64,000 nucleotides of DNA, taken from NCBI RefSeq assembly GCF_009827515.1, contig NZ_WTYO01000001.1, forward strand, positions 415,501 through 479,500, written 5' to 3'. The first letter of the stretch is position 1; each line of letters starts with the position of its first letter. Position numbers and translations under genes: made by a program. This document shows positions 35,548-43,836 of the stretch, one piece after another. This stretch comes from Pelagerythrobacter marinus. Lineage in GTDB: Bacteria > Pseudomonadota > Alphaproteobacteria > Sphingomonadales > Sphingomonadaceae. The notes under the pieces were generated by a model that was not told the origin of the DNA, did no database searches, and was given only the letters and a program-made list of their open reading frames with translations.

Positions 35548-36456
35548 TCAGGCCTGCAGGACCTTGTCGGCCTTGCGCCGGACGAGGATGTCCCAGACGA
35601 AGACCGCGATCGCGGTCCAGATCAGCACGAAACAGGCGACCTGGACCGGGCGAAGCGGCTGGTCGAACACGGTCAGGCCAAGGATGAAGACGATCGTTGG
35701 GGCGAGGAACTGGAGGAAGCCCAGGGTGGAATAGTCCATCCGCCGCGCCGCGATTGCGAACAGCAGCAGGGGCACCGCGGTGACCACGCCGCCGAGCACG
35801 ATCGCCAGGCTGAGTTCGACCGACTGGAAGAAGGCCGAACCCGCGGCAGAGGCGGCGTACCACCAGGCGATCGCGACCGCGGGCACGAGCAGGAGCGCGG
35901 ATTCGATCGTCAGGCCCGGCAGGGCCCCGACGTCCACCCGCTTCCGCAGGAGGCCGTAAGTCCCGAAGCTGAGCCCCAGGGTCAGGCTGATCCACAGCGT
36001 GGTGATCGCGCCGCCCAGCAGCAGGGCCACGCCCGCGGCGGCGATGGCCACTGCCGCCCATTGCCGGCCGGTCAGCCGTTCGCCCAGCACGAATGTGCCG
36101 AGCAGGACGTTGATCAGCGGGTTGATGTAATATCCCAGACTGGCGGCGTAGACCTGGCCGTTCTGGATCGCCCAGACGTAGACCAGCCAGTTGACACCGA
36201 TGAGCGTGGAACTGGCCAGCAGCGTGACCAGCGTGCGCCGCTGGCGCAACGCGCGCATGATCTCCGGCCCCTGGCGGCGCACGGCGACGATCACGAGGCA
36301 GATGGGCAGGGTCCAGATGATGCGCCATCCGACGAATTCGAACGGCGGCACCTCGCGCACGAGGATCAGGTAAAGCGGCAGGAAGCCCCAGATGAAATAG
36401 GCGGAAAGGCCGGCAACGAAGCCCGACTGGCGGGGAGGGGGGCTCGCGCTGTCCAT
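35548..36456 (-). CDS. rarD: RarD-type EamA permease
   Basis: Inner-membrane drug/metabolite transporter of the RarD family, 302 residues with ten hydrophobic segments. Typical are AYFIWGFLPLYLILVREVPPFEFVGWRIIW at the start, LIGVNWLVYVWAIQNGQVYAASLGYYINPLINVLLG, and TAVPLLLFAIAARRMDYSTLGFLQFLAPTIVF. RarD-like proteins were first linked to chloramphenicol tolerance; the physiological substrate here is unknown. No partner gene in the same direction. Confidence 0.88.
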   Translation of the reverse strand: MDSASPPPRQSGFVAGLSAYFIWGFLPLYLILVREVPPFEFVGWRIIWTLPICLVIVAVRRQGPEIMRALRQRRTLVTLLASSTLIGVNWLVYVWAIQNGQVYAASLGYYINPLINVLLGTFVLGERLTGRQWAAVAIAAAGVALLLGGAITTLWISLTLGLSFGTYGLLRKRVDVGALPGLTIESALLLVPAVAIAWWYAASAAGSAFFQSVELSLAIVLGGVVTAVPLLLFAIAARRMDYSTLGFLQFLAPTIVFILGLTVFDQPLRPVQVACFVLIWTAIAVFVWDILVRRKADKVLQA

Positions 36457-36647
36457 CGTCGGTGCGATTTAGGACGCGCCCGGCGGCCGTGCAACGGCAC
36501 GGCGCACGGCCATGGTCGCTCGATTCATCGCAAATCGATCTTTCTGCACCGGGCGTTGCATGGCGTTCAGAAAACGGGGCTTAAAGCTTAACAGATCACG
36601 CGGCTGGCCACTCCGGGCCTTCAGCGAGACGATGAAAGGATGAAGCG

Positions 36648-37127
36648 ATGATCAAGTCCCCCGTGAAGATCGCTGCCCTCGCCATTGCGGCGCCCGGCCT
36701 GGCCCTGGCCGCGCCCGCGCAGGCAGCCGAACCGGCCCATGCCTTCCAGGCGGAGCGCGCTGCCCTGTACGAGAGCGATGGCAATGCCCAGTGGCGCGAG
36801 CGCTATCGCGATCGCGACTATCGCGATTACCGTCGTTACGAGCGCGGTCGCTACGATCGGGACCGCTACGACCGCGATCACCGTTACGACCGCGACCGTT
36901 ACGAGCGGGTGAGCCGCGATACGCGCGTCTGGCGCGGGCGCGACGGCCGTTACTACTGCCGCCGCGACGACGGCACGACCGGGCTGCTGATCGGCGGCGC
37001 GGTCGGCGGCCTGATCGGGCACGAGATCGCCGGGCGGGGGGATCGCACGCTCGGCGCGATTCTCGGCGCGGCAGGCGGCGCGCTGCTCGGCCGCGAGATC
37101 GACCGGGGCAGCACCCGCTGTCGCTGA
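36648..37127 (+). CDS. Exported Arg/Asp/Tyr-repeat protein with glycine-zipper domain
   Basis: 159 residues. A signal peptide (ending QAA) is followed by a low-complexity segment (about residues 45-86) of RDYRDYRRYERGRYDRDRY-type repeats, then a cysteine-containing linker and a glycine-zipper (GLLIGGAVGGLIGHEIAG...LGAILGAAGGALLG, ~110-150), as in the rickettsial 17-kDa surface-antigen-like 2TM family. Likely an outer-membrane or periplasmic protein; function unknown. AAGGA precedes the ATG by eight bases. A terminator follows at 37199-37229. Confidence 0.8.
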   Translation: MIKSPVKIAALAIAAPGLALAAPAQAAEPAHAFQAERAALYESDGNAQWRERYRDRDYRDYRRYERGRYDRDRYDRDHRYDRDRYERVSRDTRVWRGRDGRYYCRRDDGTTGLLIGGAVGGLIGHEIAGRGDRTLGAILGAAGGALLGREIDRGSTRCR

Positions 37128-37198
37128 TCGCCACCGGCATACCCCTTCGGCCGCGCCCACCTGCGGCCGTGGCGCGGCCCCGCGCGGGCCGCGGAAGA

Positions 37199-37229
37199 CG
37201 CCCCGTTGCCATCGGCAGCGGGGCGTTTT
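37199..37229 (+). terminator. Intrinsic terminator after the glycine-zipper gene
   Basis: CGCCCCGTTGCC (37199-37210) pairs with GGCAGCGGGGCG (37214-37225) apart from one T-G pair, three-base loop ATC, followed by TTTT. A clear rho-independent terminator by eye. The adjacent 37230-37296 sequence repeats GGGGCG but shows nothing else. Confidence 0.8.
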
Positions 37230-37296
37230 CGACGGGGCGTTTTCAATTTTGCGGAACGATCCGGCGGCGCTCGCCGGCGCACCTTGCCGCGCCGCT

Positions 37297-37836
37297 TCAG
37301 CTCTCGCGCAGGCGCGGCATGAGCTCGACGAAGTTGCAGGGCCGGTTGCGGCTGTCGAGCTGCTCGGCGAGGATGCCGTCCCACCCATCCTTCACCGCGC
37401 CGTTGGAACCGGGCAGGGCGAAGATGTAAGTGCCCCCGGCCACGACGGCGCAGGCGCGGCTCTGTACCGTGCTCGTCCCGATCGACGCATAGCTGAGCCA
37501 GCGGAACAGCTCTCCGAAGCCGGGGATGTCGCGCCCGTGGTGCGAAGCCCTGACCTGTTCCAGCGCCTCGGGCGTCACGTCGCGCCCGGTCAGACCGGTC
37601 CCGCCGGTGCAGACGATCGCGTCGATCCCGCTGTCTTCGATCCAGCTTTCCAGCTGGCGCGCGATCAGCGCCGCGTCGTCGCGAACGATCGTGCGCGCGG
37701 CAAGGCGATGGCCCGCGCCTTCGATCCGGTCGCAGAGGATATCGCCCGATGTATCGTCGGCCGCCGTGCGCGTATCGGACACCGTGACGACCGCGATCGC
37801 GATCGGGATGAAGCGGCGCTGCGTGTCGATCGCCAT
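37297..37836 (-). CDS. moaB: Molybdenum cofactor biosynthesis protein MoaB
   Basis: 179-residue MogA/MoaB-fold protein that binds molybdopterin; in the pathway it adenylates molybdopterin or acts as MogA-like adenylyltransferase. Family stretches are IPIAIAVVTVSDTRTAADDTSG, DAIVCTGGTGLTGRDVTPEAL and ALPGSNGAVKDGWDGIL, with the Thr/Gly/Asp cluster of the substrate site intact. The ATG shares a base with the stop of the upstream transglycosylase gene, so it is co-transcribed with it although moaADE lies at 27091-28799. Confidence 0.92.
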   Translation of the reverse strand: MAIDTQRRFIPIAIAVVTVSDTRTAADDTSGDILCDRIEGAGHRLAARTIVRDDAALIARQLESWIEDSGIDAIVCTGGTGLTGRDVTPEALEQVRASHHGRDIPGFGELFRWLSYASIGTSTVQSRACAVVAGGTYIFALPGSNGAVKDGWDGILAEQLDSRNRPCNFVELMPRLRES

Positions 37837-39614
37837 CAATCGCGCGCGGTCAGCCGTACACCGCCGCCGCCCGAAAGCTCGGGAAACGTCGGCCACATGC
37901 CCTGCGCCAGCGCGATCCGGCTTTCCGAGGCGCCGCCGGCCTGCCGCTCGTACATCCAGTAATTGCGCATCACGATCGCGACATAGCCGCGCGTTTCCCA
38001 GTAGGGGATGCTTTCCATGTACAGCAGCGGGTCGCCCTGGTCGCGGATCTCGCTGTTCCAGCGCGTGACCGGCGAAAGGCCGGCGTTGTATGCCGCCATG
38101 ACTTTCGGCAGCAGCCCGCCCGTGGCGCTGGAATCGCGCAGCATACGCAAGTGTTCCTGCCCGAAGGCGAGGTTCACTTCCGGCCGCGAAAGGTCGTGGG
38201 CATCCCCCGCCACCCCCAACTTGCCGCGATGGTCCTGCGCGGCGGCGGGCATGATCTGCATCAGGCCCCGCGCGCCCGCCGGGCTGACGGCATCGGCGCG
38301 GAACACCGATTCCTGCAAGGTATGGGCATAGGCCAGCGCCGGATCGACCTTCCACCCGTTGACCGGTTGCCACTTAGGCGCGGGATAGCGCAGCGCGGGT
38401 TCGGCGCGCGCGCCGCGCGGCGCGTTGTGCGCCATCCACAGCTGGGTGGATGGCATGCCCAGTTCGCGCGCGAGGCGCGAGAGTTCGTCGTAGTTGTCCG
38501 GGTCGCCGATCCGCGCCTCGTGTCGCAGGACCTCGTCGGCCAGGCGGTCGCGCCCGATTTCCGCCAGAGCGACCGCGATGCGGACGTTCTCGACCTCGCG
38601 CAAGGCGTGCCAGTCTTCCATCGCGAAGTCGGCCCCGGCGTGGTTCTGCGGCAGGGCCTGGCCCAGCTGTTCGCGGGCGAGCATCCCGTAAAGCGTTTCG
38701 TCCAGCCTCGCCGCCCCGCGCAGCTGCTCGGCCGCCTTTTCGGGCTGGCGGCAGCGGACCAGGGCCCGGCTCGACCAGTAGAAGGCGGCCGCGGTCAGTT
38801 CGTGATTGGTCGATCCGCGCGCTGCGCGCTCGAAGTTGTCGGCCGCCGTTTCGCAGTCGCCCAGGCGCCATGCGGCCAGCCCGGCGACCCAGTCTCCCTC
38901 GGCGACCCAGGCGCCCGAGCCTTCGCGCACCGTCTGCGCCATGGCCAGCGCCGCCGGATCGTCGTTCTCGATATAATAGCTGAAGGCCACGCGCTGGTGC
39001 CATTCGGCGCGCGCCGGGGGGCTCAGCATGGCATCGACGCCGTCGAGCAGCTGGCGGGCCCCGTCGGGATCGTCGTTGCTGATCCGGTCGAGGATCGCCC
39101 GGCGGATCTCGCCCGGCATCGTGCCGTCGTCCACCGTCGAGGGGCGCGTCCGCTTGGAGGCGTAGGGCTGCCGGACGAAGCTCTGTTCGCGCGGCAGATA
39201 GGGCGCCGACATCATGCCGCGCGTCAGGCCCAGGCGGCCCATCTGTTCCGCGTGGGGCAGGCGGCTGCCCCGGGCCAGCCAGGCCTGGATCGCCGGCAGC
39301 TCCACCCGGGGGCTGGTCGCCGCGAGATAGTACTCCGCCCGGGCGACGTGGTGCAGCGGGCCGTCGTCGCGCTCGGCCAGCATGGCGTCGACCCGCGACC
39401 AGTCCTGCCGGTCGATCGCCTGGAACAGGTCGGCGTAATAGGCCTTGTCCGAACGGCTGAGCAGTTCGGGCACGGTGCGGTTCATCGCGCGGGAGCGGAA
39501 ATAATCGGCCGCGCTGCTGCTGGCGGCCGCGGGGGGCGCGATCATCGTCGCGGCCAGGCCGGCGGCCACCGCGGTCGCAAGCCTCAGGCACTTGGTCAGG
39601 TCAGGTATCGCCAT
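37836..39614 (-). CDS. Lytic murein transglycosylase (SLT type)
   Basis: 592-residue periplasmic soluble transglycosylase, cleaving peptidoglycan between MurNAc and GlcNAc. A signal peptide ends near AAAS (residue ~32). The first ~400 residues form a superhelical, TPR-like domain as in Slt70. The catalytic domain begins with WKVDPALAYAHTLQESVFRADAV, where the glutamate before S is the acid, and includes SPAGARGLMQIMPAAAQ and AYNAGLSPVTRW. Both ends are coupled to neighbours. The length matches the Slt70-like class. Confidence 0.93.
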   Translation of the reverse strand: MAIPDLTKCLRLATAVAAGLAATMIAPPAAASSSAADYFRSRAMNRTVPELLSRSDKAYYADLFQAIDRQDWSRVDAMLAERDDGPLHHVARAEYYLAATSPRVELPAIQAWLARGSRLPHAEQMGRLGLTRGMMSAPYLPREQSFVRQPYASKRTRPSTVDDGTMPGEIRRAILDRISNDDPDGARQLLDGVDAMLSPPARAEWHQRVAFSYYIENDDPAALAMAQTVREGSGAWVAEGDWVAGLAAWRLGDCETAADNFERAARGSTNHELTAAAFYWSSRALVRCRQPEKAAEQLRGAARLDETLYGMLAREQLGQALPQNHAGADFAMEDWHALREVENVRIAVALAEIGRDRLADEVLRHEARIGDPDNYDELSRLARELGMPSTQLWMAHNAPRGARAEPALRYPAPKWQPVNGWKVDPALAYAHTLQESVFRADAVSPAGARGLMQIMPAAAQDHRGKLGVAGDAHDLSRPEVNLAFGQEHLRMLRDSSATGGLLPKVMAAYNAGLSPVTRWNSEIRDQGDPLLYMESIPYWETRGYVAIVMRNYWMYERQAGGASESRIALAQGMWPTFPELSGGGGVRLTARD

Positions 39615-40374
39615 AAGTCCAATCGAGCCAGCATCGCCAGAACCGCTCGCGCCGCCGTGCCGATCGGCGCATGTCCGCGAGCCCTCCGGCCGTCATCGCG
39701 GGGATGCTTGCCCCTTCATGGTTGAAATCGGGTAAAATTGCAGGCCCTTGCGCCATATCGTGCCCGAGCAGCGGCGGAATGTTGCGGCCGAGGACAAGTA
39801 TCCTTTCCGGCGCGACGAGGCCGACATGGTGCTTCAGCAGTTCGCCCAGACCGGCGGACCGGATCGTGTCCCAGTCGGGCGCGACATCGTGGCGCGGCAG
39901 CAGCGAGGCGAGGTAGGTCGCCTCCTCCGGCACCCCCGCCGCGCGCAGGAAGCCTTGCAGCAAACCCCCTTCGGGCCCGGAAAGGAGCTGGTCGCGGTCC
40001 CCCTCTTCCGGCTGGTTGACCACGATCATCAGCCGGGCGCCGGCCTCGCCGCGCGGCGCGACCCGCGGATAGGCCCCCCCCTGGTCGAGCGTGTCGCTGG
40101 CCAGCCACCACTTGCGAAACGCGGCAAGGTCCCCGGGCCAGGCGGCCTTGTCCACATCGACGCGCGGCGGCGGTTTTACGGCCGGCGCCAGTTCGCGCGG
40201 CGGCTCTGCCTCCCGCTTCGCGGCGACCGGGGGCGCCGGGCCGGCCGGTTCTTCCGGCGGAGCCAGCCAATCCGTAGCGTCTTCGGCGAAATCGCAATCG
40301 ACGCCGGCTTCGCGCCACCAATCGATCGCGGCGGCGAACTCTGCGGAAAGCGGGCGGGGCGGGCGATCGGCCAT
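39601..40374 (-). CDS. Uracil-DNA glycosylase-like family protein (degenerate site)
   Basis: 257 residues. A Pro/Ala-rich N-terminal third (about 1-95) is followed by a domain with the arrangement of family 4/5 uracil-DNA glycosylases: LLSGPEGGLLQGFLRAAGV, ATYLASLLPRHDVAPDW, ERILVLGRNIPPLLG. The first catalytic motif (GEAPG) reads MIVVNQPEEGDRD here, and the closing HPSxL motif reads FNHEGASIPAM, so activity is doubtful. It overlaps the transglycosylase start by 14 bases. An interaction or regulatory role is possible. ATG 40372-40374 is chosen; 88 bases separate it from the divergent ETF-QO gene. Confidence 0.7.
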   Translation of the reverse strand: MADRPPRPLSAEFAAAIDWWREAGVDCDFAEDATDWLAPPEEPAGPAPPVAAKREAEPPRELAPAVKPPPRVDVDKAAWPGDLAAFRKWWLASDTLDQGGAYPRVAPRGEAGARLMIVVNQPEEGDRDQLLSGPEGGLLQGFLRAAGVPEEATYLASLLPRHDVAPDWDTIRSAGLGELLKHHVGLVAPERILVLGRNIPPLLGHDMAQGPAILPDFNHEGASIPAMTAGGLADMRRSARRRERFWRCWLDWTYGDT

Positions 40375-40462
40375 CTCGGCTGCGGTCTTGACCTGCCCTG
40401 CCACAGCAATCAAGGCATGATGCAAGTCTTGGGGCAGCAAAGCAACGAAGGACCATTTTGGG

Positions 40463-42109
40463 ATGAGCGAACGCGAATCGATGCCGTGCGACGTGGTGAT
40501 CGTGGGCGGCGGGCCGGCAGGCCTGGCCGCGGCGATCCGCCTCAAGCAGATCGACGATGCACTCGAGGTCGTCGTCCTGGAGAAAGGCTCCGAGATCGGC
40601 GCGCACATTCTGTCCGGCGCCGTGGTCGATCCGAAGGCGCTGGACGAACTGCTGCCCGACTGGCGCGAGCAGGGGTGCCCGATGGCGGAAGTGCCGGTGA
40701 CCGACAACTGGCACTGGGTCCTGTCGAAAGGCGGCAAGACCGCGATCCCCCACCTGCTGATGCCCCCCTTCCTCTCCAACGACGGCTGCTACACCGGTTC
40801 GCTCGGCAACATGACCCGCTGGCTCGGCGAACAGGCGGAAGCGCTGGGCGTGATGGTCTTCCCGGGCTTCCCCGCCGCCGACGTGCTGTTCGACGATAGC
40901 GGCGCGGTCGCCGGCGTCGTGACGCAGGACATGGGCGTCGCCGCCGATGGCAGTCACAAGCCCGATTATCAGCCGGGCATGGAAATCCATGCGAAGTACA
41001 CGCTGTTCGCCGAGGGTGCGCGCGGCAACCTGACCAAACGGATGAAGGCGCGCTTCGACCTGGAGGCCGATTGCCAGCCGCAGGTCTATGGCCTGGGCAT
41101 CAAGGAACTGTGGGACATCGATCCCGACAAGCACGTGCCGGGCCGGGTGATCCACACCCAGGGCTGGCCCCTTTCGGAAAGCGATACCTGGGGCGGGGGC
41201 TTTCTCTATCACCAGGCAAACGGGCAGGTCGCGCTCGGCTTCGTCACCGCGCTCGATTACGAGAACCCCTATGTCTCGCCGTTCCAGGAATTCCAGCGCT
41301 GGAAACAGCATCCGGCGATCCGCGAGTACCTGGAAGGCGGCAAGCGCGTCGCCTACGGCGCGCGCGCGATCAACGAGGGCGGCTGGCAGTCGGTGCCGAA
41401 GCTGGCGTTCCCCGGCGGCGCGCTGATCGGCTGCGCCGCGGGCTTCGTCAACGTGCCGCGGATCAAGGGCAGCCATACCGCGATGAAGAGCGGGATGCTG
41501 GCGGCGGAGGCGGTCGCGGCCGCGATCGGCGGCGGCGCGGAGAAGACCGAACTGGGCGATTACGACGCGGCCGTGCGGTCGAGTTGGATCGCCGACGAGC
41601 TGAAGAAAGTGAAGAACGCCCAGCCCGCCGTGGCGAAGTTCGGCGGCGATATCGGTACCGTGGTGGCCGGGATCGACATGTGGATGCGCACGCTGGGCAT
41701 CGGCCTGCCGGTGACGATGAAGCACACGCCCGACTACACGCATACCCACCGGGCGGACCTGCATCGGCCGATCGACTATCCCAAGCCCGATGGCGAGATC
41801 ACGTTCGATCGCCTGACCTCGGTGTCCTATTCCTATACCAACCATGCAGAGGACCAGCCCTGTCACCTGAAGGTGAAGGACATGGCCTTGCAGGAGGCGA
41901 GCGAACTGGGCGTCTATGGCGGCCCCTCCGCACGCTATTGCCCGGCCGGGGTCTACGAATGGGTCGATGTCGAGGAAGGCGATCCCAAGTTCGTGATCAA
42001 CTCGCAGAACTGCGTCCATTGCAAGACCTGCGATATCAAGGACCCGAACCAGAACATCGAATGGGTCACGCCCGAAGGCGGCGGCGGCCCGAACTACCCG
42101 AACATGTGA
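40463..42109 (+). CDS. Electron transfer flavoprotein-ubiquinone oxidoreductase
   Basis: Inner-membrane-associated flavo-iron-sulphur enzyme passing electrons from ETF (fatty acid and amino acid oxidation) to ubiquinone. 548 residues, family length. FAD fold VVIVGGGPAGLAAAIRL at residues 10-26, GAHILSGAVVDPKAL, PRIKGSHTAMKSGMLAAE and, at the C-terminus, the [4Fe-4S] cysteines in ARYCPAGVYE and NCVHCKTCDIKDP. ATG 40463 has AAGGACC ten bases upstream. The gene is monocistronic here; ispE begins 67 bases downstream. Confidence 0.95.
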   Translation: MSERESMPCDVVIVGGGPAGLAAAIRLKQIDDALEVVVLEKGSEIGAHILSGAVVDPKALDELLPDWREQGCPMAEVPVTDNWHWVLSKGGKTAIPHLLMPPFLSNDGCYTGSLGNMTRWLGEQAEALGVMVFPGFPAADVLFDDSGAVAGVVTQDMGVAADGSHKPDYQPGMEIHAKYTLFAEGARGNLTKRMKARFDLEADCQPQVYGLGIKELWDIDPDKHVPGRVIHTQGWPLSESDTWGGGFLYHQANGQVALGFVTALDYENPYVSPFQEFQRWKQHPAIREYLEGGKRVAYGARAINEGGWQSVPKLAFPGGALIGCAAGFVNVPRIKGSHTAMKSGMLAAEAVAAAIGGGAEKTELGDYDAAVRSSWIADELKKVKNAQPAVAKFGGDIGTVVAGIDMWMRTLGIGLPVTMKHTPDYTHTHRADLHRPIDYPKPDGEITFDRLTSVSYSYTNHAEDQPCHLKVKDMALQEASELGVYGGPSARYCPAGVYEWVDVEEGDPKFVINSQNCVHCKTCDIKDPNQNIEWVTPEGGGGPNYPNM

Positions 42110-42176
42110 TGGCCGGCCTGCCGCTGGCCGCGCCGCCGCACGGCGGGCGGGCCGGGCGGTGCCCGCGGAGCTCGTG

Positions 42177-42989
42177 ATGCGCGAAACCGCCTATGCCAAG
42201 ATCAACCTCGCGCTCCACGTGAGACGGCGGCGCGCGGACGGTTATCACGAGCTGGAAACGCTGTTCGCCTTCGTCGACGCGGGCGACGAACTGGTCGCGC
42301 GCACGGCGGATCGCGACAGTCTGGCGGTAACCGGCGAGTTCGCGCCCGCGCTGGGCGATCCGTTCGGCAATATCGCCGCGAAGGCGCTGGCCGTGTTGCC
42401 GCGCAGCGAAGGTCTGGCACTGGCGCTGGAGAAGAACCTGCCTGTCGCCGCCGGGCTGGGCGGCGGTTCCGCCGATGCGGGGGCCGTGTTCCGCATCGTG
42501 CGCGAGCGATACGGCCTGCCGGACGACTGGGAGCAGCGGGCCGCGCGCCTGGGCGCCGACGTGCCGGCCTGCGTGGACAGCGCGGCCTGCATCGGGCGCG
42601 GCACCGGGACCGAGCTGGAACCGGTCGAGAACGACCTTGCCGGCACGCCCGTCCTCCTCCTCAACCCGCGCGTTCCGGTTCCTACCGGCCCGGTCTTTGC
42701 CGCCTGGGACGGCGTGGATCCGGGCCCCCTTTCGGGCAGGACGGCGCGCGAGATCGCGGAAAGCAACGGCAACGACCTGGAGCGGATCGTTTTCGAACGG
42801 CTGTGCGTGGAAGAGGCGCTGTTCGCCTGGAACGCCCTGGCCGATAGCGGCGGCTTCCTCACCCGCATGTCCGGCTCCGGCGCGACCTCGTTCGCCCTCT
42901 ACGACACGGCCGGGGCGCGTGACGAGGCCGCCGCGCGGATTGCCGCGGCCCATCCCGGCTGGTGGCAGATGAAAGGTGCGCTGCGATGA
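42177..42989 (+). CDS. ispE: 4-(cytidine 5'-diphospho)-2-C-methyl-D-erythritol kinase
   Basis: GHMP kinase of the MEP isoprenoid pathway; phosphorylates CDP-methylerythritol. 270 residues. RETAYAKINLALHVRRRRADGYHELETLF opens the fold, PVAAGLGGGSADAGA is the ATP loop, LGADVPACVDSAACIGRGTG follows with the catalytic Asp, and RMSGSGATSFALYD is the third GHMP motif. Start ATG 42177 is chosen with GGAG six bases upstream; GTG 42159 is a less likely alternative. Overlaps the next gene by four bases. Confidence 0.94.
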   Translation: MRETAYAKINLALHVRRRRADGYHELETLFAFVDAGDELVARTADRDSLAVTGEFAPALGDPFGNIAAKALAVLPRSEGLALALEKNLPVAAGLGGGSADAGAVFRIVRERYGLPDDWEQRAARLGADVPACVDSAACIGRGTGTELEPVENDLAGTPVLLLNPRVPVPTGPVFAAWDGVDPGPLSGRTAREIAESNGNDLERIVFERLCVEEALFAWNALADSGGFLTRMSGSGATSFALYDTAGARDEAAARIAAAHPGWWQMKGALR

Positions 42990-43714
42990 CCGACGATAGC
43001 CCGTTCCGCCAGGTAGGCCAGCCGGTTCGTGGCGGTATCGTCTGCGTCGTCGATCACGCGTCCAGCCACGTCCCGGCCGACATCGACCTGGGGATCGCGC
43101 CGGAGCTGCTGGACAAGCATATCGCCGTCGATATCGGCGTCGAAGGCGTCGCCGAGCGCATGGCGCGGCGGCACGCGATCCCGGCGCACATCGCCCGCGT
43201 CTCGCGCCTCGTGTGCGACCTGCACCGCGAGGAAGACGCGCCCGGGGTCGTGCCGGAGACGAGCGACGGCCACCTCATCCCCGGCAATATCGGTGCCGAT
43301 GTCGAGCGGCGGCTGGCACGGTTCCACCGCCCCTATCACGCCGCGCTGGGCGAATGGCTCGATGCCGCGCGGCCGGGCCTCGTCATCGCGCTGCACAGCT
43401 TTACCCCGGCGCTCGAGAGCGGGGGCGCGGCGCGGCCGTGGGAAGTGGCGCTGCTTTACAACCGGGACGACCGCGCCGCGCGCCATGCGATCCGCCTGTT
43501 CGCGGACCTCGGGCTGACGGTCGGCGACAACCAGCCCTATTCCGGCAAGCAGCTCAACGCGACGATGGACCGCCATGCAGAGGCCCGTGGCCGGCCCTAC
43601 CTGACGATCGAGATCCGGCAGGACATGATCCCGCACGAGGCGGACCAGGCCCGCTGGGCCGACATCGTCGCCGATGTCGCCCATCGCACCGCGCTGGCCC
43701 TCGATCAGGACTAG
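42986..43714 (+). CDS. N-formylglutamate amidohydrolase family protein
   Basis: 242-residue zinc amidohydrolase-fold protein of the HutG-like N-formylglutamate amidohydrolase family. Substrate may be a formylated or acylated amino acid; there is no histidine-degradation gene nearby. The family pattern VCVVDHASSHVPADID, DIGVEGVAERMARRHAIPAHIARVSRLVCDLHREED, HLIPGNIG, LVIALHSFTPAL and PYLTIEIRQDMI is visible. ATG overlaps ispE (ATGA). A 122-base gap to ilvD follows, without clear hairpin. Confidence 0.87.
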   Translation: MTDDSPFRQVGQPVRGGIVCVVDHASSHVPADIDLGIAPELLDKHIAVDIGVEGVAERMARRHAIPAHIARVSRLVCDLHREEDAPGVVPETSDGHLIPGNIGADVERRLARFHRPYHAALGEWLDAARPGLVIALHSFTPALESGGAARPWEVALLYNRDDRAARHAIRLFADLGLTVGDNQPYSGKQLNATMDRHAEARGRPYLTIEIRQDMIPHEADQARWADIVADVAHRTALALDQD

Positions 43715-43836
43715 CGCCAACCCGGGGGAGGCCGCCCGCGCTGTTGCCGGCAAAAGAATTTCCCCTTCGACCGGTGCGCCCGATGCTTTAGTCTTGCCGG
43801 CTGCACTCAACGCGCAACAATTGGAAGCCATCTCCC

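Noticed and set aside
36800-36906. Tandem DNA repeats resembling an origin or iteron
   Set aside because: The repeats follow codons of the Arg/Asp/Tyr segment and vary in third bases.
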